Assembly (NCBI RefSeq): GCF_023702125.1 | Contig: NZ_CP098415.1 | Location: 124,001-188,000, forward strand | DNA from: Halorubrum hochsteinianum | GTDB taxonomy: Archaea; Halobacteriota; Halobacteria; Halobacteriales; Haloferacaceae | DNA length: 64,000 nt | Reading direction: 5' to 3' | Shown: positions 7,498-16,351 of the stretch, in pieces | How the letters are laid out: each line of letters opens with the position of its first letter | Position numbering within the stretch: the first letter of the stretch is position 1 | Notes under the pieces: model-generated | What the model saw: only the letters and a program-made list of their open reading frames with translations | Databases searched by the model: none | What the model was told of the DNA's origin: nothing | Position numbers and translations under genes: made by a program

Positions 7498-8799
7498 ATG
7501 GCGGCCGACATCAACGCCTTCGTGACGGAGGAGACGATCGAGGGCGCGGACGTCGACGGCCCCCTCGCGGACGCGACCGTCGCGGTGAAGGACAACATCT
7601 CCACCGCGGGGATCCGGACGACCTGCGGCTCGGAGATGCTGGCCGACTACGTGCCGCCCTACTCCGCGACCGTGGTCGACCGCCTCACCGAGGCGGGCGC
7701 GACGGTCGTCGGCAAGACGAACATGGACGAGTTCGGGATGGGGACGACGACGGAGACCTCCGCGTTCGGTCCCACGCGGAACCCCGTCGACACCGACCGC
7801 GTGCCGGGCGGCTCCTCCGGCGGCTCCGCGGCCGCGGTCGCCGCTGGCGAGGCGGACGTGGCGCTCGGCTCCGACACGGGCGGGTCGGTGCGGTGTCCGG
7901 CCGCGTTCTGCGGCGTCGTCGGGATCAAGCCCACCTACGGGCTGGTCTCGCGGTACGGGCTCATCGCGTACGCGAACTCGCTCGAACAGATCGGCCCGAT
8001 CGCGGGCACCGTCGAGGAGGCGGCTGCCGCGCTCGACGTCATCGCCGGCGACGACCCCCACGACGGGACCACGCGCGACCTGAGCGAAATCGAGGGCGCG
8101 GACCCGTCGGCGAGCTACGCCGCGGCCGCCGACGGCGACGTGGACGGGATGACGATCGGCGTCCCCACCGAACTGTTCGAGGGGGCCGACGAGCGCGTCG
8201 TCGAGACGGTCGAGGCGGCGATCGCCGACCTCGAGGCGCGGGGCGCGGAGACGACCGAGATCTCGCTTCCCTCCGTCGAACACGCGGTCCAGGCGTACTA
8301 CGTGATCGCGATGGCGGAGGCCTCCTCGAACCTCGCGCGCTTCGACGGCGTGCGGTACGGCCACCGGGGCGACTCGGACGGCAACTGGAACGAGTCGTTC
8401 GCGGAGACGCGCGAGGAGGGCTTCGGCGCTGAGGTCAAACGCCGGATCCTGCTCGGCACGTACGCGCTCTCGGCGGGCTACCACGACAAGTACTACGAGA
8501 AGGCGCAGGACGCCCGCGCGTGGGTCCGGCAGGACTTCGAGGCGGCGTTCGAGGACGTGGACGTGATCGCCTCGCCGACGATGCCGGTCCTCCCGTTCGA
8601 GCTCGGCGAGAGCCTCGACGACCCGCTCCGGATGTACCTCGCCGACGCGAACACGACCCCGGCCAACCTCGCGAACCTCCCCGCGATATCGGTGCCCGCG
8701 GGCGAGGCCGACGGCCTCCCCGTCGGGCTGCAGCTCGTCGGCCCGAAGTTCGGCGAGGAGACGATCGTTCGCGCCGCGAGCGCGGTCGAGGAGCGATGA
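7498..8799 (+). CDS. gatA: Asp/Glu-tRNA amidotransferase subunit A
   Basis: Glutaminase subunit of GatCAB; it releases ammonia from glutamine for amidation of misacylated tRNA. The amidase-signature Ser-cisSer-Lys triad is visible: Lys31 in VAVKDNIS, the cis-Ser in PGGSSGGSA, and the nucleophile in GSDTGGSVRCPAAFCG. The length is 433 residues, slightly short of bacterial GatA (about 480) but usual for haloarchaea. Its ATG abuts the gatC stop, and its own stop overlaps the next gene's start (ATGA at 8796), so gatC, gatA and the downstream unknown form one operon. Confidence 0.96.
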   Translation: MAADINAFVTEETIEGADVDGPLADATVAVKDNISTAGIRTTCGSEMLADYVPPYSATVVDRLTEAGATVVGKTNMDEFGMGTTTETSAFGPTRNPVDTDRVPGGSSGGSAAAVAAGEADVALGSDTGGSVRCPAAFCGVVGIKPTYGLVSRYGLIAYANSLEQIGPIAGTVEEAAAALDVIAGDDPHDGTTRDLSEIEGADPSASYAAAADGDVDGMTIGVPTELFEGADERVVETVEAAIADLEARGAETTEISLPSVEHAVQAYYVIAMAEASSNLARFDGVRYGHRGDSDGNWNESFAETREEGFGAEVKRRILLGTYALSAGYHDKYYEKAQDARAWVRQDFEAAFEDVDVIASPTMPVLPFELGESLDDPLRMYLADANTTPANLANLPAISVPAGEADGLPVGLQLVGPKFGEETIVRAASAVEER

Positions 8800-9302
8800 G
8801 CCTCACGGACGAGGAGCGCGAGCGGCTCGCCGACGTGGTCCGCCTCCAGCCGACGAAGAACGGCGAGCTACAGGACGCGTGGGAGATGGAGAGCGGCAGC
8901 GAGGTCCACGGCTACCTCGAAGACCACCTGAAGGAGTACTACTACCGCGACGACGACAGCCTGATCCGCACGACCGCGGAGGCGAACGACCTCGTCGACG
9001 TCGAGCCGGGCGTCGAACCCGACGCGGTCGCGAAGGGCGGCGTGCCGGAGCGGATCAGCGTCCCGGAACTGGAGGCGCGGGTCGTCGAGGTGCTCGCCGG
9101 CCCGGACGAGCGCTCGCAGTCGGTCGTCAGCGTGCTCAACGCGCTCCGGGAGGCGTACGACGACGACCCCGGGGTCGACGCGGTGCGGCGCGCGCTCCGC
9201 AGCCTCGAACGCAAGAACGTCGTCGAGGTCGTCTACCGGACCGTCCCGACGTTCCGGCTGGCGGTCGCGCGCGACGAGATCACGGTCGAGATCAGCGAGT
9301 AG
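8796..9302 (+). CDS. Haloarchaeal uncharacterised protein (DUF5797-like)
   Basis: A 168-residue cytoplasmic protein resembling a haloarchaeal family that I recall as DUF5797 (number from memory). The N-terminal third (LADVVRLQPTKNGELQDAWEM, then YYYRDDDSLIRTT) looks like a winged-helix domain, and the C-terminal part (VVSVLNALREAYDDDPGV... ALRSLERKNVVEVV) also has a helix-turn-helix pattern. It may be a DNA- or RNA-binding protein, which is inference from secondary structure. The ATG overlaps the gatA stop, so it belongs to the gatCA operon. Confidence 0.72.
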   Translation: MSLTDEERERLADVVRLQPTKNGELQDAWEMESGSEVHGYLEDHLKEYYYRDDDSLIRTTAEANDLVDVEPGVEPDAVAKGGVPERISVPELEARVVEVLAGPDERSQSVVSVLNALREAYDDDPGVDAVRRALRSLERKNVVEVVYRTVPTFRLAVARDEITVEISE

Positions 9303-9365
9303 GAGGCCGTTGGCGGTGAGCGGCCGCCGACACGACTTTGTACCACGCCGGAGACGGTTCGGCCG

Positions 9366-9830
9366 ATGGCCGACGACGCGACCCTCAGCGAGCGGTTCCG
9401 CGAGAACGCGAGCGGCATCGCCGCGACGACCGTGACCGGGGTCTGGCTCGCCGCGCTCCTCGCCGACTTCGGCTGGTGGCTCCCGTTCATGCTGTTCGGG
9501 TACATCGTGATCGTCCCCGTCGTCTCGATGCTATTCGACGAGGAGTCCGAGTTGATCCACGTCGAGTCGGAGTCCGGCTCGGTCCGGGTCGAACGCGGGG
9601 AGGGGGCGGGGCGCGACGAACGACGCAGCGAGGACACCGCCGACGCGCTGGAGCGGCTGCGGACGCGGTACGCCGAGGGCGACCTCACCGACGAGCAGTT
9701 CGAGCGGAAGCTCGATCGGCTTCTGGCGACCGAAACGCCCGAGGACGCGGCCGAGTGGACCGAGCGGAATCGGGAGGCGAAACGCGACCGCGAAGCGGTC
9801 CGAGACCCCGAAGTCGAACGCGAACGATGA
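9366..9830 (+). CDS. SHOCT-domain membrane protein
   Basis: A 154-residue protein with two adjacent hydrophobic segments (about residues 20-37 and 40-58), a charged linker, and a C-terminal SHOCT domain (about residues 90-118) with the pattern ALERLRTRYAEGDLTDEQFERKLDRLL. SHOCT is a short helical module often found at the ends of membrane proteins; its role is uncertain, possibly oligomerisation. The tail after residue 120 is a very charged Glu/Arg helix. It has no obvious operon partners. Confidence 0.78.
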   Translation: MADDATLSERFRENASGIAATTVTGVWLAALLADFGWWLPFMLFGYIVIVPVVSMLFDEESELIHVESESGSVRVERGEGAGRDERRSEDTADALERLRTRYAEGDLTDEQFERKLDRLLATETPEDAAEWTERNREAKRDREAVRDPEVERER

Positions 9831-9927
9831 TCGCGGAGCGGCGACGCGCCGAGTCGCCGGCCCGACGCCCGGGACCGCGGCGCGGCCGAACCTCAAGCTT
9901 CAATGCGCGCGGCCGATTCCACCGCGT

Positions 9928-10173
9928 ATGAGCGATCAGGAGCTCCGGAAAGAGGCGCACGACCTCGACGTCACCGTCTGGGTCGGCAAGAAGGGCATCG
10001 ACTCGGTCGTCGACGAGCTGGGCGACCAGCTCGACGACCGCAAGCTGGTGAAGGTGAAGTTCCTGCGGGCGGCCCGCGGCGGAACCACGACCGACGAGCT
10101 GGCCGACGAACTGGTCGACGCCGTCGACGCCGAGCTGATCGAGACGCGCGGGAACACGGCGGTGCTCCACTAA
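9928..10173 (+). CDS. YhbY family RNA-binding protein
   Basis: An 81-residue single CRM (CRS1-YhbY) domain protein. Seen are the opening helix ELRKEAHDL, the GKKG loop (WVGKKGIDS) and the strand RKLVKVKFLRAARGG. Bacterial YhbY associates with pre-50S ribosomes, and archaeal homologues are assumed to act in ribosome assembly or RNA handling. Its TAA stop overlaps the ATG of the following mscS-like gene (TAATG), so the two were probably co-translated. Confidence 0.9.
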   Translation: MSDQELRKEAHDLDVTVWVGKKGIDSVVDELGDQLDDRKLVKVKFLRAARGGTTTDELADELVDAVDAELIETRGNTAVLH

Positions 10174-11099
10174 TGGCGACCTCGGCGGTCGCGCCCGGAA
10201 CCGCACCCACGGCACCGGTCACCGACGCGTTGGAGCCGTTCCTCGGGCCGTTCGCCGGGCTCGTCGTCTCGGCGTCGATATTCCTCGCGGTGTTCGTCGC
10301 CGTCTTCCTGCTCAACCGCGCCCTCGTCGCGCCGCTCGTCGGCCGCGTCTTCGACAGGCAGGGGCTCGACGAGCACGCGCGCCGCCCGCTGCGGAAGATT
10401 GTCACCTTCCTCGTGCTGTTCGCCGGCGTGACCGTCGCGTTCGGGGCGACCGGCTACAGCGGGTTCCTCCGCTCGCTGGCGACGGTCGCGGCTGCCGCGA
10501 CGCTCGCGGTCGGGTTCGCCCTGTAGGACGTGATCAAGAACTTCGTCGCCGGCGTGTTCATCTACACGGACAGGCCGTTCCGCATCGGCGACTGGATCGA
10601 GTGGCAGGGGAACTCCGGCGTCGTCGAGGACATCTCCTTCCGCGTCACGCGCGTCCGGACGTTCGACAACGAACTGCTCACGGTGCCGAACAACGTGCTC
10701 ACCGGCGACGTGATCAAGAACCCGGTCGCGAAGAAGACGCTGCGATTAAAGTTCGTCTTCGGAATCGACTACGGCGACGACGTCGAGCGCGCGACGGAGA
10801 TCATCGTCGAGGAGGCCGAGAAGAACGAGGCGATACTGGACGACCCCGCGCCGTCGGTCCGACTGACCGAACTCGCGGACTCGTACGTCGGCCTCCAGTC
10901 GCGGATCTGGATCGACGACCCCTCCCGGGCGGACTTCGTGAAGACCCGCGCCGACTACGTGAAGGCGGTCAAGGCGCGGTTCGACGAGGAGGGGATCTCG
11001 ATCCCCTTCCCGCAGCGGACCGTCTCCGGGCGCGACGCGTGGTCCGAGCCGTCGTCGTTCGGCGGGCCGGGCGAGCCCGGACCCGGCACAGATTCGTAG
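10173..11099 (+). pseudogene. mscS: MscS-family mechanosensitive channel with in-frame amber codon
   Basis: The 309-codon frame encodes a small-conductance mechanosensitive channel: N-terminal TM helices (about residues 30-55 and 72-115), the pore-lining Gly/Ala-rich helix (LATVAAAATLAVGFAL), and the MscS beta and C-terminal domains (IKNFVAGVFIYTDRPFRIGDWIE onward). At codon 118 (10524-10526) the frame reads TAG between VGFAL and DVIKNFVAG. Haloarchaeal MscS proteins have glutamine here (FALQDVIKNF), so one C-to-T change of CAG explains it. Both halves otherwise remain open and well conserved, so the event is recent, or a sequencing error. Termination would leave only the TM part. The start overlaps the YhbY stop. 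Confidence 0.88.
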
Positions 11100-11159
11100 C
11101 GGGCCCCCTGCGACCCGGGCGGCGGCTCGTAGCGAGCCCCCCTGCGACCCCGGCGGCGC
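11094..11159 (+). repeat. 33-bp imperfect tandem duplication over the mscS stop
   Basis: Two copies of a 33-base unit starting TCGTAGCG and continuing with a C-rich run and CCTGCGACCC, at 11094-11126 and 11127-11159. The first copy contains the TAG stop of the mscS frame, so the gene's tail was duplicated downstream. A few substitutions separate the units. Confidence 0.75.
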
Positions 11160-11199
11160 GATAGTAACGAACTTGAGGGTCGGGTAACTCGTTGTGCCC

Positions 11200-12537
11200 A
11201 TGCATGTGGTCGTCATCGGGGCCGGCGAGGTCGGCACGAGCATCGCCGCGAGCCTCGCGTCGGACCACGAGGTCGTCGTCGTCGACGTCGACCCCGACCG
11301 GGCGGAACAGCTCAAGTACGAACTCGACGTGCTGACCATCGCCGGGGACGGGACCACCTCCGAGATCCAGACGGCGGCCGACGTCGGCCGCGCCGACATG
11401 GTCATCGCCTGTACCGACGACGATCAGACGAACCTCGTCGCCTGCGGCACCGCGAAGACCCTCGGCGACGGGTTCACGATCGCCCGGGTGAAAAGCACCG
11501 ACTTCCTCCGCACGTGGGAGGGCAACGAGGGCGCGTTCGGCGTCGACTTCATGGTGTGTACCGACCTCCTGACCGCGGAGAACATCGTGCGAGTCATCGG
11601 CCTGCCGGCCGCGATCGACGTCGACCCGTTCGCGAGCGGACTCGTCCAGATGGCCGAGTTCGAGATCGCCGAGGGGAGCCCGGTGGCCGGACAGACCGTC
11701 TCCGAGGCCGACCGCTTCGAGTCGCTCACGTTCGTCGGCCTGTTCCGCGACGGCGAGATGACGATCCCGCGCGGCGACACCGGCATCGCCGTCGGGGACC
11801 GCGCGGTCGTGATCGGGAGCCCGGAGAGCGTCCAGTCGTTCGCGACCGACGTGGCCCCGGAGACGACGCCGGACCGGGCCGACGAGATCGTCGTCGTCGG
11901 GGGCAGCGAGATCGGGTATCAGACGGCCAGACTGCTCGAAGAGCGCGAGTTCAAGCCGCGGCTGATAGAACAGGACGCGGACCGCGCCCGGTGGCTCGCG
12001 GAGAACCTCCCGAACACCGTCGTGATGGAACACGACGCCACCGACACCGAGTTCCTCACCCGCGAGCACGTCGACGAGGCCGACATCCTCGTCACCGCGC
12101 TCCGCTCCGACGAGAAGAACCTCCTCGTCTCCGTGCTCGCCAAGCGGCTGGGCGTCAACCGGGTGATCGCCGTCGTCGACAGTCCGGACTACGTCACCGT
12201 CTTCGAGGAGATCGGCATCGACATCGCGATCAACCCCCGCACCGTCACCGCCGAGGAGATCACGCGGTTCACCTACGAGAGCGTCGCCGAGAACATCGCC
12301 GTGCTGGAGAACGACCAGGCCGAGGTCCTCGAACTCGAACTCACCGAGGGGTGCGGACTCGTCGGGCGGCCGATCTCGGAGATCGTCGCGGAGAGCGACG
12401 TGCGGTTCGTCATCGGCGCGATCACGCGCAACCACGAACTGGTCACTCCCCGCGGAGACACCGTGCTTCAGGCCGGAGACCACGTGATACTGCTCGTGGA
12501 GTCCGACTCCGTGAGCGACATCGCCTCGATGGCGTGA
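11200..12537 (+). CDS. trkA: Trk potassium uptake regulatory subunit TrkA
   Basis: Cytoplasmic NAD-binding subunit that gates TrkH potassium channels. It contains two tandem RCK units: the first Rossmann motif is GAGEVG (residues 7-12) with the acidic nucleotide-binding tip VVVDVD, and the second is VVVGGSEIG near residue 230. Each is followed by a TrkA_C domain (about 135-215 and 365-445). It has 445 residues, the classical double-unit TrkA size. I chose the ATG at 11200 (MHVVVIGAG) over a GTG two codons upstream. The trkH gene starts 7 bases after the stop, so the two are an operon. Confidence 0.95.
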   Translation: MHVVVIGAGEVGTSIAASLASDHEVVVVDVDPDRAEQLKYELDVLTIAGDGTTSEIQTAADVGRADMVIACTDDDQTNLVACGTAKTLGDGFTIARVKSTDFLRTWEGNEGAFGVDFMVCTDLLTAENIVRVIGLPAAIDVDPFASGLVQMAEFEIAEGSPVAGQTVSEADRFESLTFVGLFRDGEMTIPRGDTGIAVGDRAVVIGSPESVQSFATDVAPETTPDRADEIVVVGGSEIGYQTARLLEEREFKPRLIEQDADRARWLAENLPNTVVMEHDATDTEFLTREHVDEADILVTALRSDEKNLLVSVLAKRLGVNRVIAVVDSPDYVTVFEEIGIDIAINPRTVTAEEITRFTYESVAENIAVLENDQAEVLELELTEGCGLVGRPISEIVAESDVRFVIGAITRNHELVTPRGDTVLQAGDHVILLVESDSVSDIASMA

Positions 12538-12544
12538 GAAACCC

Positions 12545-14047
12545 GTGAACGCCAAGATCCGCGTCGGGTGGCAGGCGAGCGTGGGGCTCACCGGAGACGT
12601 CCTCGCGGCCCTGTCCGTTCCTCTGGCCTTTCCGCTGCTCGTCGCCTTCTACTACGGCGAGTCGCCCATCCCCTTCCTCGCGGCGATCGCAGTCACGCTC
12701 GCGCTCGGCGCGGCGTTCCGGACGGTTCAGGACCCTTCGGTCGACCTCGGGCCCCGCGAAGCGTTCCTCGCGGTGGCGCTGATATGGTTCCTCGTCGCCG
12801 CGGTGGGGGCGATCCCGTTCGTGATCGCGGGCGTCGGGACGATAGCGCACCCCGTCAACGCCATGTTCGAGTCGATGAGCGGACTGACGACGACGGGCGC
12901 AACCGTCCTCCGGGACTTCTCGCTACACTCCCGGTCCGTGCTGATGTGGCGGCAGGTGATCCAGTGGCTCGGCGGCCTCGGCATCCTGATCTTAGCGACC
13001 GCGGTGCTCTCCGAGCTCGGCGTCGGGGGCGCGCAGCTGATGGAGTCGGAGTCGCAGACGCAGGACGTCAACAAGCTCACGCCGAAGATCTCGCGGACCG
13101 CACAGCTCATCTGGGGGATCTACGTCGGGCTCACGGCGCTCGCGGTCGTCGTGTACTTCGGGCTCGGGCTCGCCGTCGACCCGCAGATGGACCTGTACAA
13201 CGCGGTCGCCCACGCGTTCACGTCGGTCGCGACCGCCGGCTTCTCTCCCGAACCGCTGTCGGTCGGGGCGTTTCACCCGCTGATCCAGTGGGCCGTCGTC
13301 CCGTTCATGGTGATCGGGTCGACCAGTTTCGTCCTGATCTACTTCGCGATCAACGGCGAGCCGATGCGGCTCCTCCGCAACGAGGAGTTCCACTTCTACC
13401 TCGGCGCGATGGGGACGCTGTCGTCGGTCGTCGCGCTCGGACTCTTCTTCGACCCCGCCACCACGTTCGGCGTCGAAGGGACGATACGCCACGCCGTGTT
13501 CAACGTCGCGTCGATCGTGACGACGACCGGGTACGCCAGCACCGACTACGTGCTGTGGGCACCCGCGGCGAAGCACATGCTGTTCATGGGGATGTTCATC
13601 GGCGGGATGGTCGGGTCGACGACCTGTTCGATCAAGTCGCTGCGGTGGCTGGTGGCGTTGAAGTCGTTCAAGCGGAACCTCTACACCGCGATCCACCCCG
13701 AATCCGTGCGGCCGGTCCGGATCTCCGGGAAGTCGATCGATGAGGGCGCGATCCGCGACATCTACGCGTACCTCCTGTTGAGTATCGTGATCTTCTTCCT
13801 GCTCGCCGTGGTCATCGTCGTCGACGCCGAGCGGGCGGACCTCCGCGTGGACGAGTTCGAGGCGCTCGGGGCGGCGGCGACGACGTTCCTCAACATCGGT
13901 CCCGGCTTCGGCGACGCGGGACCGTACGGCACGTTCGCGACGTTCCCGCTCAGCACCCGCGCCGTGATGGTCGTGCTCATGTGGATCGGCCGGATCGAGA
14001 TCATTCCAGTGCTCGTGCTGTTCACGAAGGCGTTCTGGACGTCGTGA
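12545..14047 (+). CDS. trkH: Trk potassium transporter membrane subunit TrkH (first copy)
   Basis: Potassium-translocating integral membrane subunit of 500 residues in the SKT superfamily, with four M1-P-M2 repeats. Selectivity-filter loops are visible: SGLTTTGAT (about residue 115), TSVATAGFSP, IVTTTGYAST and LNIGPGFGDAG. It starts with GTG seven bases after trkA. The companion gene at 14151 encodes a second, clearly related TrkH, so one TrkA may serve two channels. The third-filter helix region has GMVGSTTCSIKSLRW where the second copy has SAGSTGGGVKVVRW, so the two differ at a site where the usual motif is GGSAGSTGGG. Confidence 0.94.
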   Translation: MNAKIRVGWQASVGLTGDVLAALSVPLAFPLLVAFYYGESPIPFLAAIAVTLALGAAFRTVQDPSVDLGPREAFLAVALIWFLVAAVGAIPFVIAGVGTIAHPVNAMFESMSGLTTTGATVLRDFSLHSRSVLMWRQVIQWLGGLGILILATAVLSELGVGGAQLMESESQTQDVNKLTPKISRTAQLIWGIYVGLTALAVVVYFGLGLAVDPQMDLYNAVAHAFTSVATAGFSPEPLSVGAFHPLIQWAVVPFMVIGSTSFVLIYFAINGEPMRLLRNEEFHFYLGAMGTLSSVVALGLFFDPATTFGVEGTIRHAVFNVASIVTTTGYASTDYVLWAPAAKHMLFMGMFIGGMVGSTTCSIKSLRWLVALKSFKRNLYTAIHPESVRPVRISGKSIDEGAIRDIYAYLLLSIVIFFLLAVVIVVDAERADLRVDEFEALGAAATTFLNIGPGFGDAGPYGTFATFPLSTRAVMVVLMWIGRIEIIPVLVLFTKAFWTS

Positions 14048-14150
14048 CCGACCGCGGACTGACGCCGGCGCGCCGCCGAGACGCCGGTTCCGTGTCCCCT
14101 TCGACAGTTTAATACAGCGAACGGGCGACTGCCGGATCGATCGAGTAACT

Positions 14151-15719
14151 ATGTCGTGGGGCGTCAACTGGAAGGCGAGCGTGGGGCTTCTCGGCGTCGG
14201 GATCAAGTATCTCGCGCTCACGATGCTGGTTCCGCTGACCGTCGCGGTCGCGTACGGCGAGGACATCTGGGTGTTTCTCGTCTCGCTGGCGCTCGTGGCG
14301 GCGCTCGGACTGGCGGTCGAGCGGGTCGATCCGGACCCGGATCTCGGGCCCCGCGAGGCGCTGCTTTTCGTCTCGCTCGCGTGGCTCGCGGCCGCGGTGA
14401 TCGGGACGATCCCGTACCTCCTCGCCGGCTACGGCACGGCCTCGACGGTCGGCCTTCAGGTCGGGTCCGTCGGCGCGTTCACGGAGTCGGTCGTCAACGC
14501 CCTGTTCGAGTCGATGAGCGGGTTCACCACCACGGGCGCGACGGTCCTCGGCGAGATCAGCGTCGACCGGCACTCCCACGCGCTGCTGATGTGGCGGCAG
14601 CTCACCCAGTGGCTCGGCGGGATGGGGATCATCGTCCTGATGATCGCCATCCTTCCCGAGGTCGCGGTCAACGGCGCACAGCTGATGGAGTCGGAAGCGC
14701 CCGGACCGGAGCTCCAGAAGCTCACGCCGAAGATCGCCGAGACGGCGCGCGCGCTCTGGCTGATTTACTTCGGCTTCACCGTCCTCCTCGTGGTCCTGTT
14801 GTACGGGCTTCACCTGCTCGGAATGGCGGACAACATGAATCTCTACAACGCGGTCGCGCACGGCTTCTCGACGCTTCCGACGGGCGGGTTCTCGCCGCAG
14901 GCCGACAGCATCGGTGCGTTCTCGGCGGTCGTCCAGTGGGTGTTCATCCCGTTCATGGTCGTCGCCGGCGTCAACTTCGCGCTGTTCTGGCACGTCTTGC
15001 GCGGCGAGGTCGAAGTCATGCTGGAGAACGCCGAATTTCGCGCGTACGCCGGCGCGCTCGCCGTCGTCACCGCGCTGCTCGCCGTGCTCCTCTTTCGCGG
15101 TGCCGCCCCACCGATCGAACTCGGCGGGACGACGCAGGGCGTCGCCGGGAACTCTCTTCGGCAGGCCGCGTTCCAGATCGGATCGCTTCTGAACTCCACC
15201 GGCTTCGCCACCGCCGACTTCGCACAGTGGGACACGCACGCGCAGGTGCTGCTCCTGTTTACGATGTTCATCGGTGGCTCCGCCGGATCGACCGGTGGCG
15301 GCGTCAAGGTCGTCCGCTGGATCATCGCCGTGAAGGCGATCCGGCGCGAGCTGTTCACCACCGCACACCCGGACGTCGTCCAGCCCGTTCGTCTCGGCGG
15401 GAACGTCGTCGACGAGGACGCGATCCGAGGGATCATGGCGTTCACCCTGCTGTACATCGTGCTGTTCGCGCTCTCGGCGGTGTTCATCGCGCTCGACACC
15501 ACGCGGGTGGGGATCCAGCTGTCGGTGTTGGAGTCGATCAGCGCTTCGCTCGCGACCATCGGGAACATCGGGCCTGGGTTCGGACGGCTCGGACCCTTCG
15601 GGAGCTACCTCTTTTTCCCGGACACGTCGAAGCTGCTGATGATATTCCTGATGTGGATCGGGCGGCTGGAGATCGTCCCGGTGCTCGCGGTGTTCATCTC
15701 CGCGGTCGACGGTCGGTGA
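14151..15719 (+). CDS. trkH: Trk potassium transporter membrane subunit TrkH (second copy)
   Basis: Second TrkH of 522 residues with the four filter loops SGFTTTGAT, STLPTGGFSP, LNSTGFATAD and GNIGPGFGRLG. It keeps the canonical GGSAGSTGGGVKVVRW before the last helices. It lies 103 bases after the first copy, with an AT-rich TATA-like element (TTTAATA, 14108-14114), so it may have its own promoter. The similar N-termini (WQASVGL and WKASVGL) and collinear filters point to an old tandem duplication. Confidence 0.94.
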   Translation: MSWGVNWKASVGLLGVGIKYLALTMLVPLTVAVAYGEDIWVFLVSLALVAALGLAVERVDPDPDLGPREALLFVSLAWLAAAVIGTIPYLLAGYGTASTVGLQVGSVGAFTESVVNALFESMSGFTTTGATVLGEISVDRHSHALLMWRQLTQWLGGMGIIVLMIAILPEVAVNGAQLMESEAPGPELQKLTPKIAETARALWLIYFGFTVLLVVLLYGLHLLGMADNMNLYNAVAHGFSTLPTGGFSPQADSIGAFSAVVQWVFIPFMVVAGVNFALFWHVLRGEVEVMLENAEFRAYAGALAVVTALLAVLLFRGAAPPIELGGTTQGVAGNSLRQAAFQIGSLLNSTGFATADFAQWDTHAQVLLLFTMFIGGSAGSTGGGVKVVRWIIAVKAIRRELFTTAHPDVVQPVRLGGNVVDEDAIRGIMAFTLLYIVLFALSAVFIALDTTRVGIQLSVLESISASLATIGNIGPGFGRLGPFGSYLFFPDTSKLLMIFLMWIGRLEIVPVLAVFISAVDGR

Positions 15720-15762
15720 GTCGGCGGCCACCTTCTTAACCCGCGGCACCGAACGTCGCCGT

Positions 15763-16200
15763 ATGAGTTCACCCGACGGCGGACCCACGGAGCTGCTCGG
15801 CCACGCCCTCTTGCCGGTCGCAAACGAGGACGACGCGCTGGCGACCGCACGGGCGCTCGAACCGTACGACCCGGAGCGCGTGACCGCGCTCCACGTGGTC
15901 GAGAAAGGTGAGGGCGTCCCGGACAAGACGCCCGTCGAACAGTCCGAGGAGCTGGCGGCCGAGTCGTACGCCGCGGTGCGGACGGTGTTCCCGGACGCCG
16001 AGGAACACACGGCGTACGGCCGGCACGTCGCCGAGGAGATATTCGACGCGGTCGACGCCGTCGGCGCGACGGCCATCGTCTACCGGGCCCGCGGCGGGAA
16101 CCGACTCATGCGGTTCCTCTCCGGGGGCATCTCCGTGAAGCTCGTGACCCACGCGCCCGTCCCCGTCGTGGCGCTTCCCCGCGAGGAGTCGGACGACTGA
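15763..16200 (+). CDS. Universal stress protein next to trkH
   Basis: A 145-residue UspA-like protein with the fold's first strand (GHALLPVAN) and a last-strand segment LSGGISVKLVTHAPVPVVALP. The nucleotide-binding motif is weaker than in the Usp at 6103: it reads ARGGNRLMRFLSGGIS instead of G-x2-G-x9-GS, so it may not bind ATP. A TATA-like cttcttaacc (15731-15740) lies about 25 nt before the ATG, which suggests a leaderless transcript. Usp proteins bind and regulate ion channels in some prokaryotes; a role in tuning Trk is inference from position. Confidence 0.85.
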   Translation: MSSPDGGPTELLGHALLPVANEDDALATARALEPYDPERVTALHVVEKGEGVPDKTPVEQSEELAAESYAAVRTVFPDAEEHTAYGRHVAEEIFDAVDAVGATAIVYRARGGNRLMRFLSGGISVKLVTHAPVPVVALPREESDD

Positions 16201-16292
16201 TCGGACGGTCTCCTCCCGCGGTCTCCGCGATCTCGACCGCGACGTAACGGAAATCGCGCGTCTCAGCCCGAGACGGCGGGTCGCGCAATCTT

Positions 16293-16328
16293 CGTTGCGA
16301 CCGCAACGTTCATAATCAATCTTTATAG
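16293..16328 (+). promoter_or_regulatory. mcmA1 promoter with operator-like palindrome
   Basis: A palindrome CGTTGCG-ac-CGCAACG (16293-16308) stands just upstream of a TATA box (ctttatag, 16321-16328), which is 24-31 nt before the ATG at 16352. The palindrome overlaps the expected site for upstream regulators; no binding protein is known. Confidence 0.55.
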
Positions 16329-16351
16329 ATCGCGGGCGGCTACCGTGACCC

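Noticed and set aside
10524-10526. Pyrrolysine reading of the mscS TAG
   Set aside because: The position is Gln in homologues and one base from CAG; no pyl genes are visible; other genes in the window do use TAG as an ordinary stop (for example gatC and mnhD neighbours such as coaBC's region and the FKBP gene).
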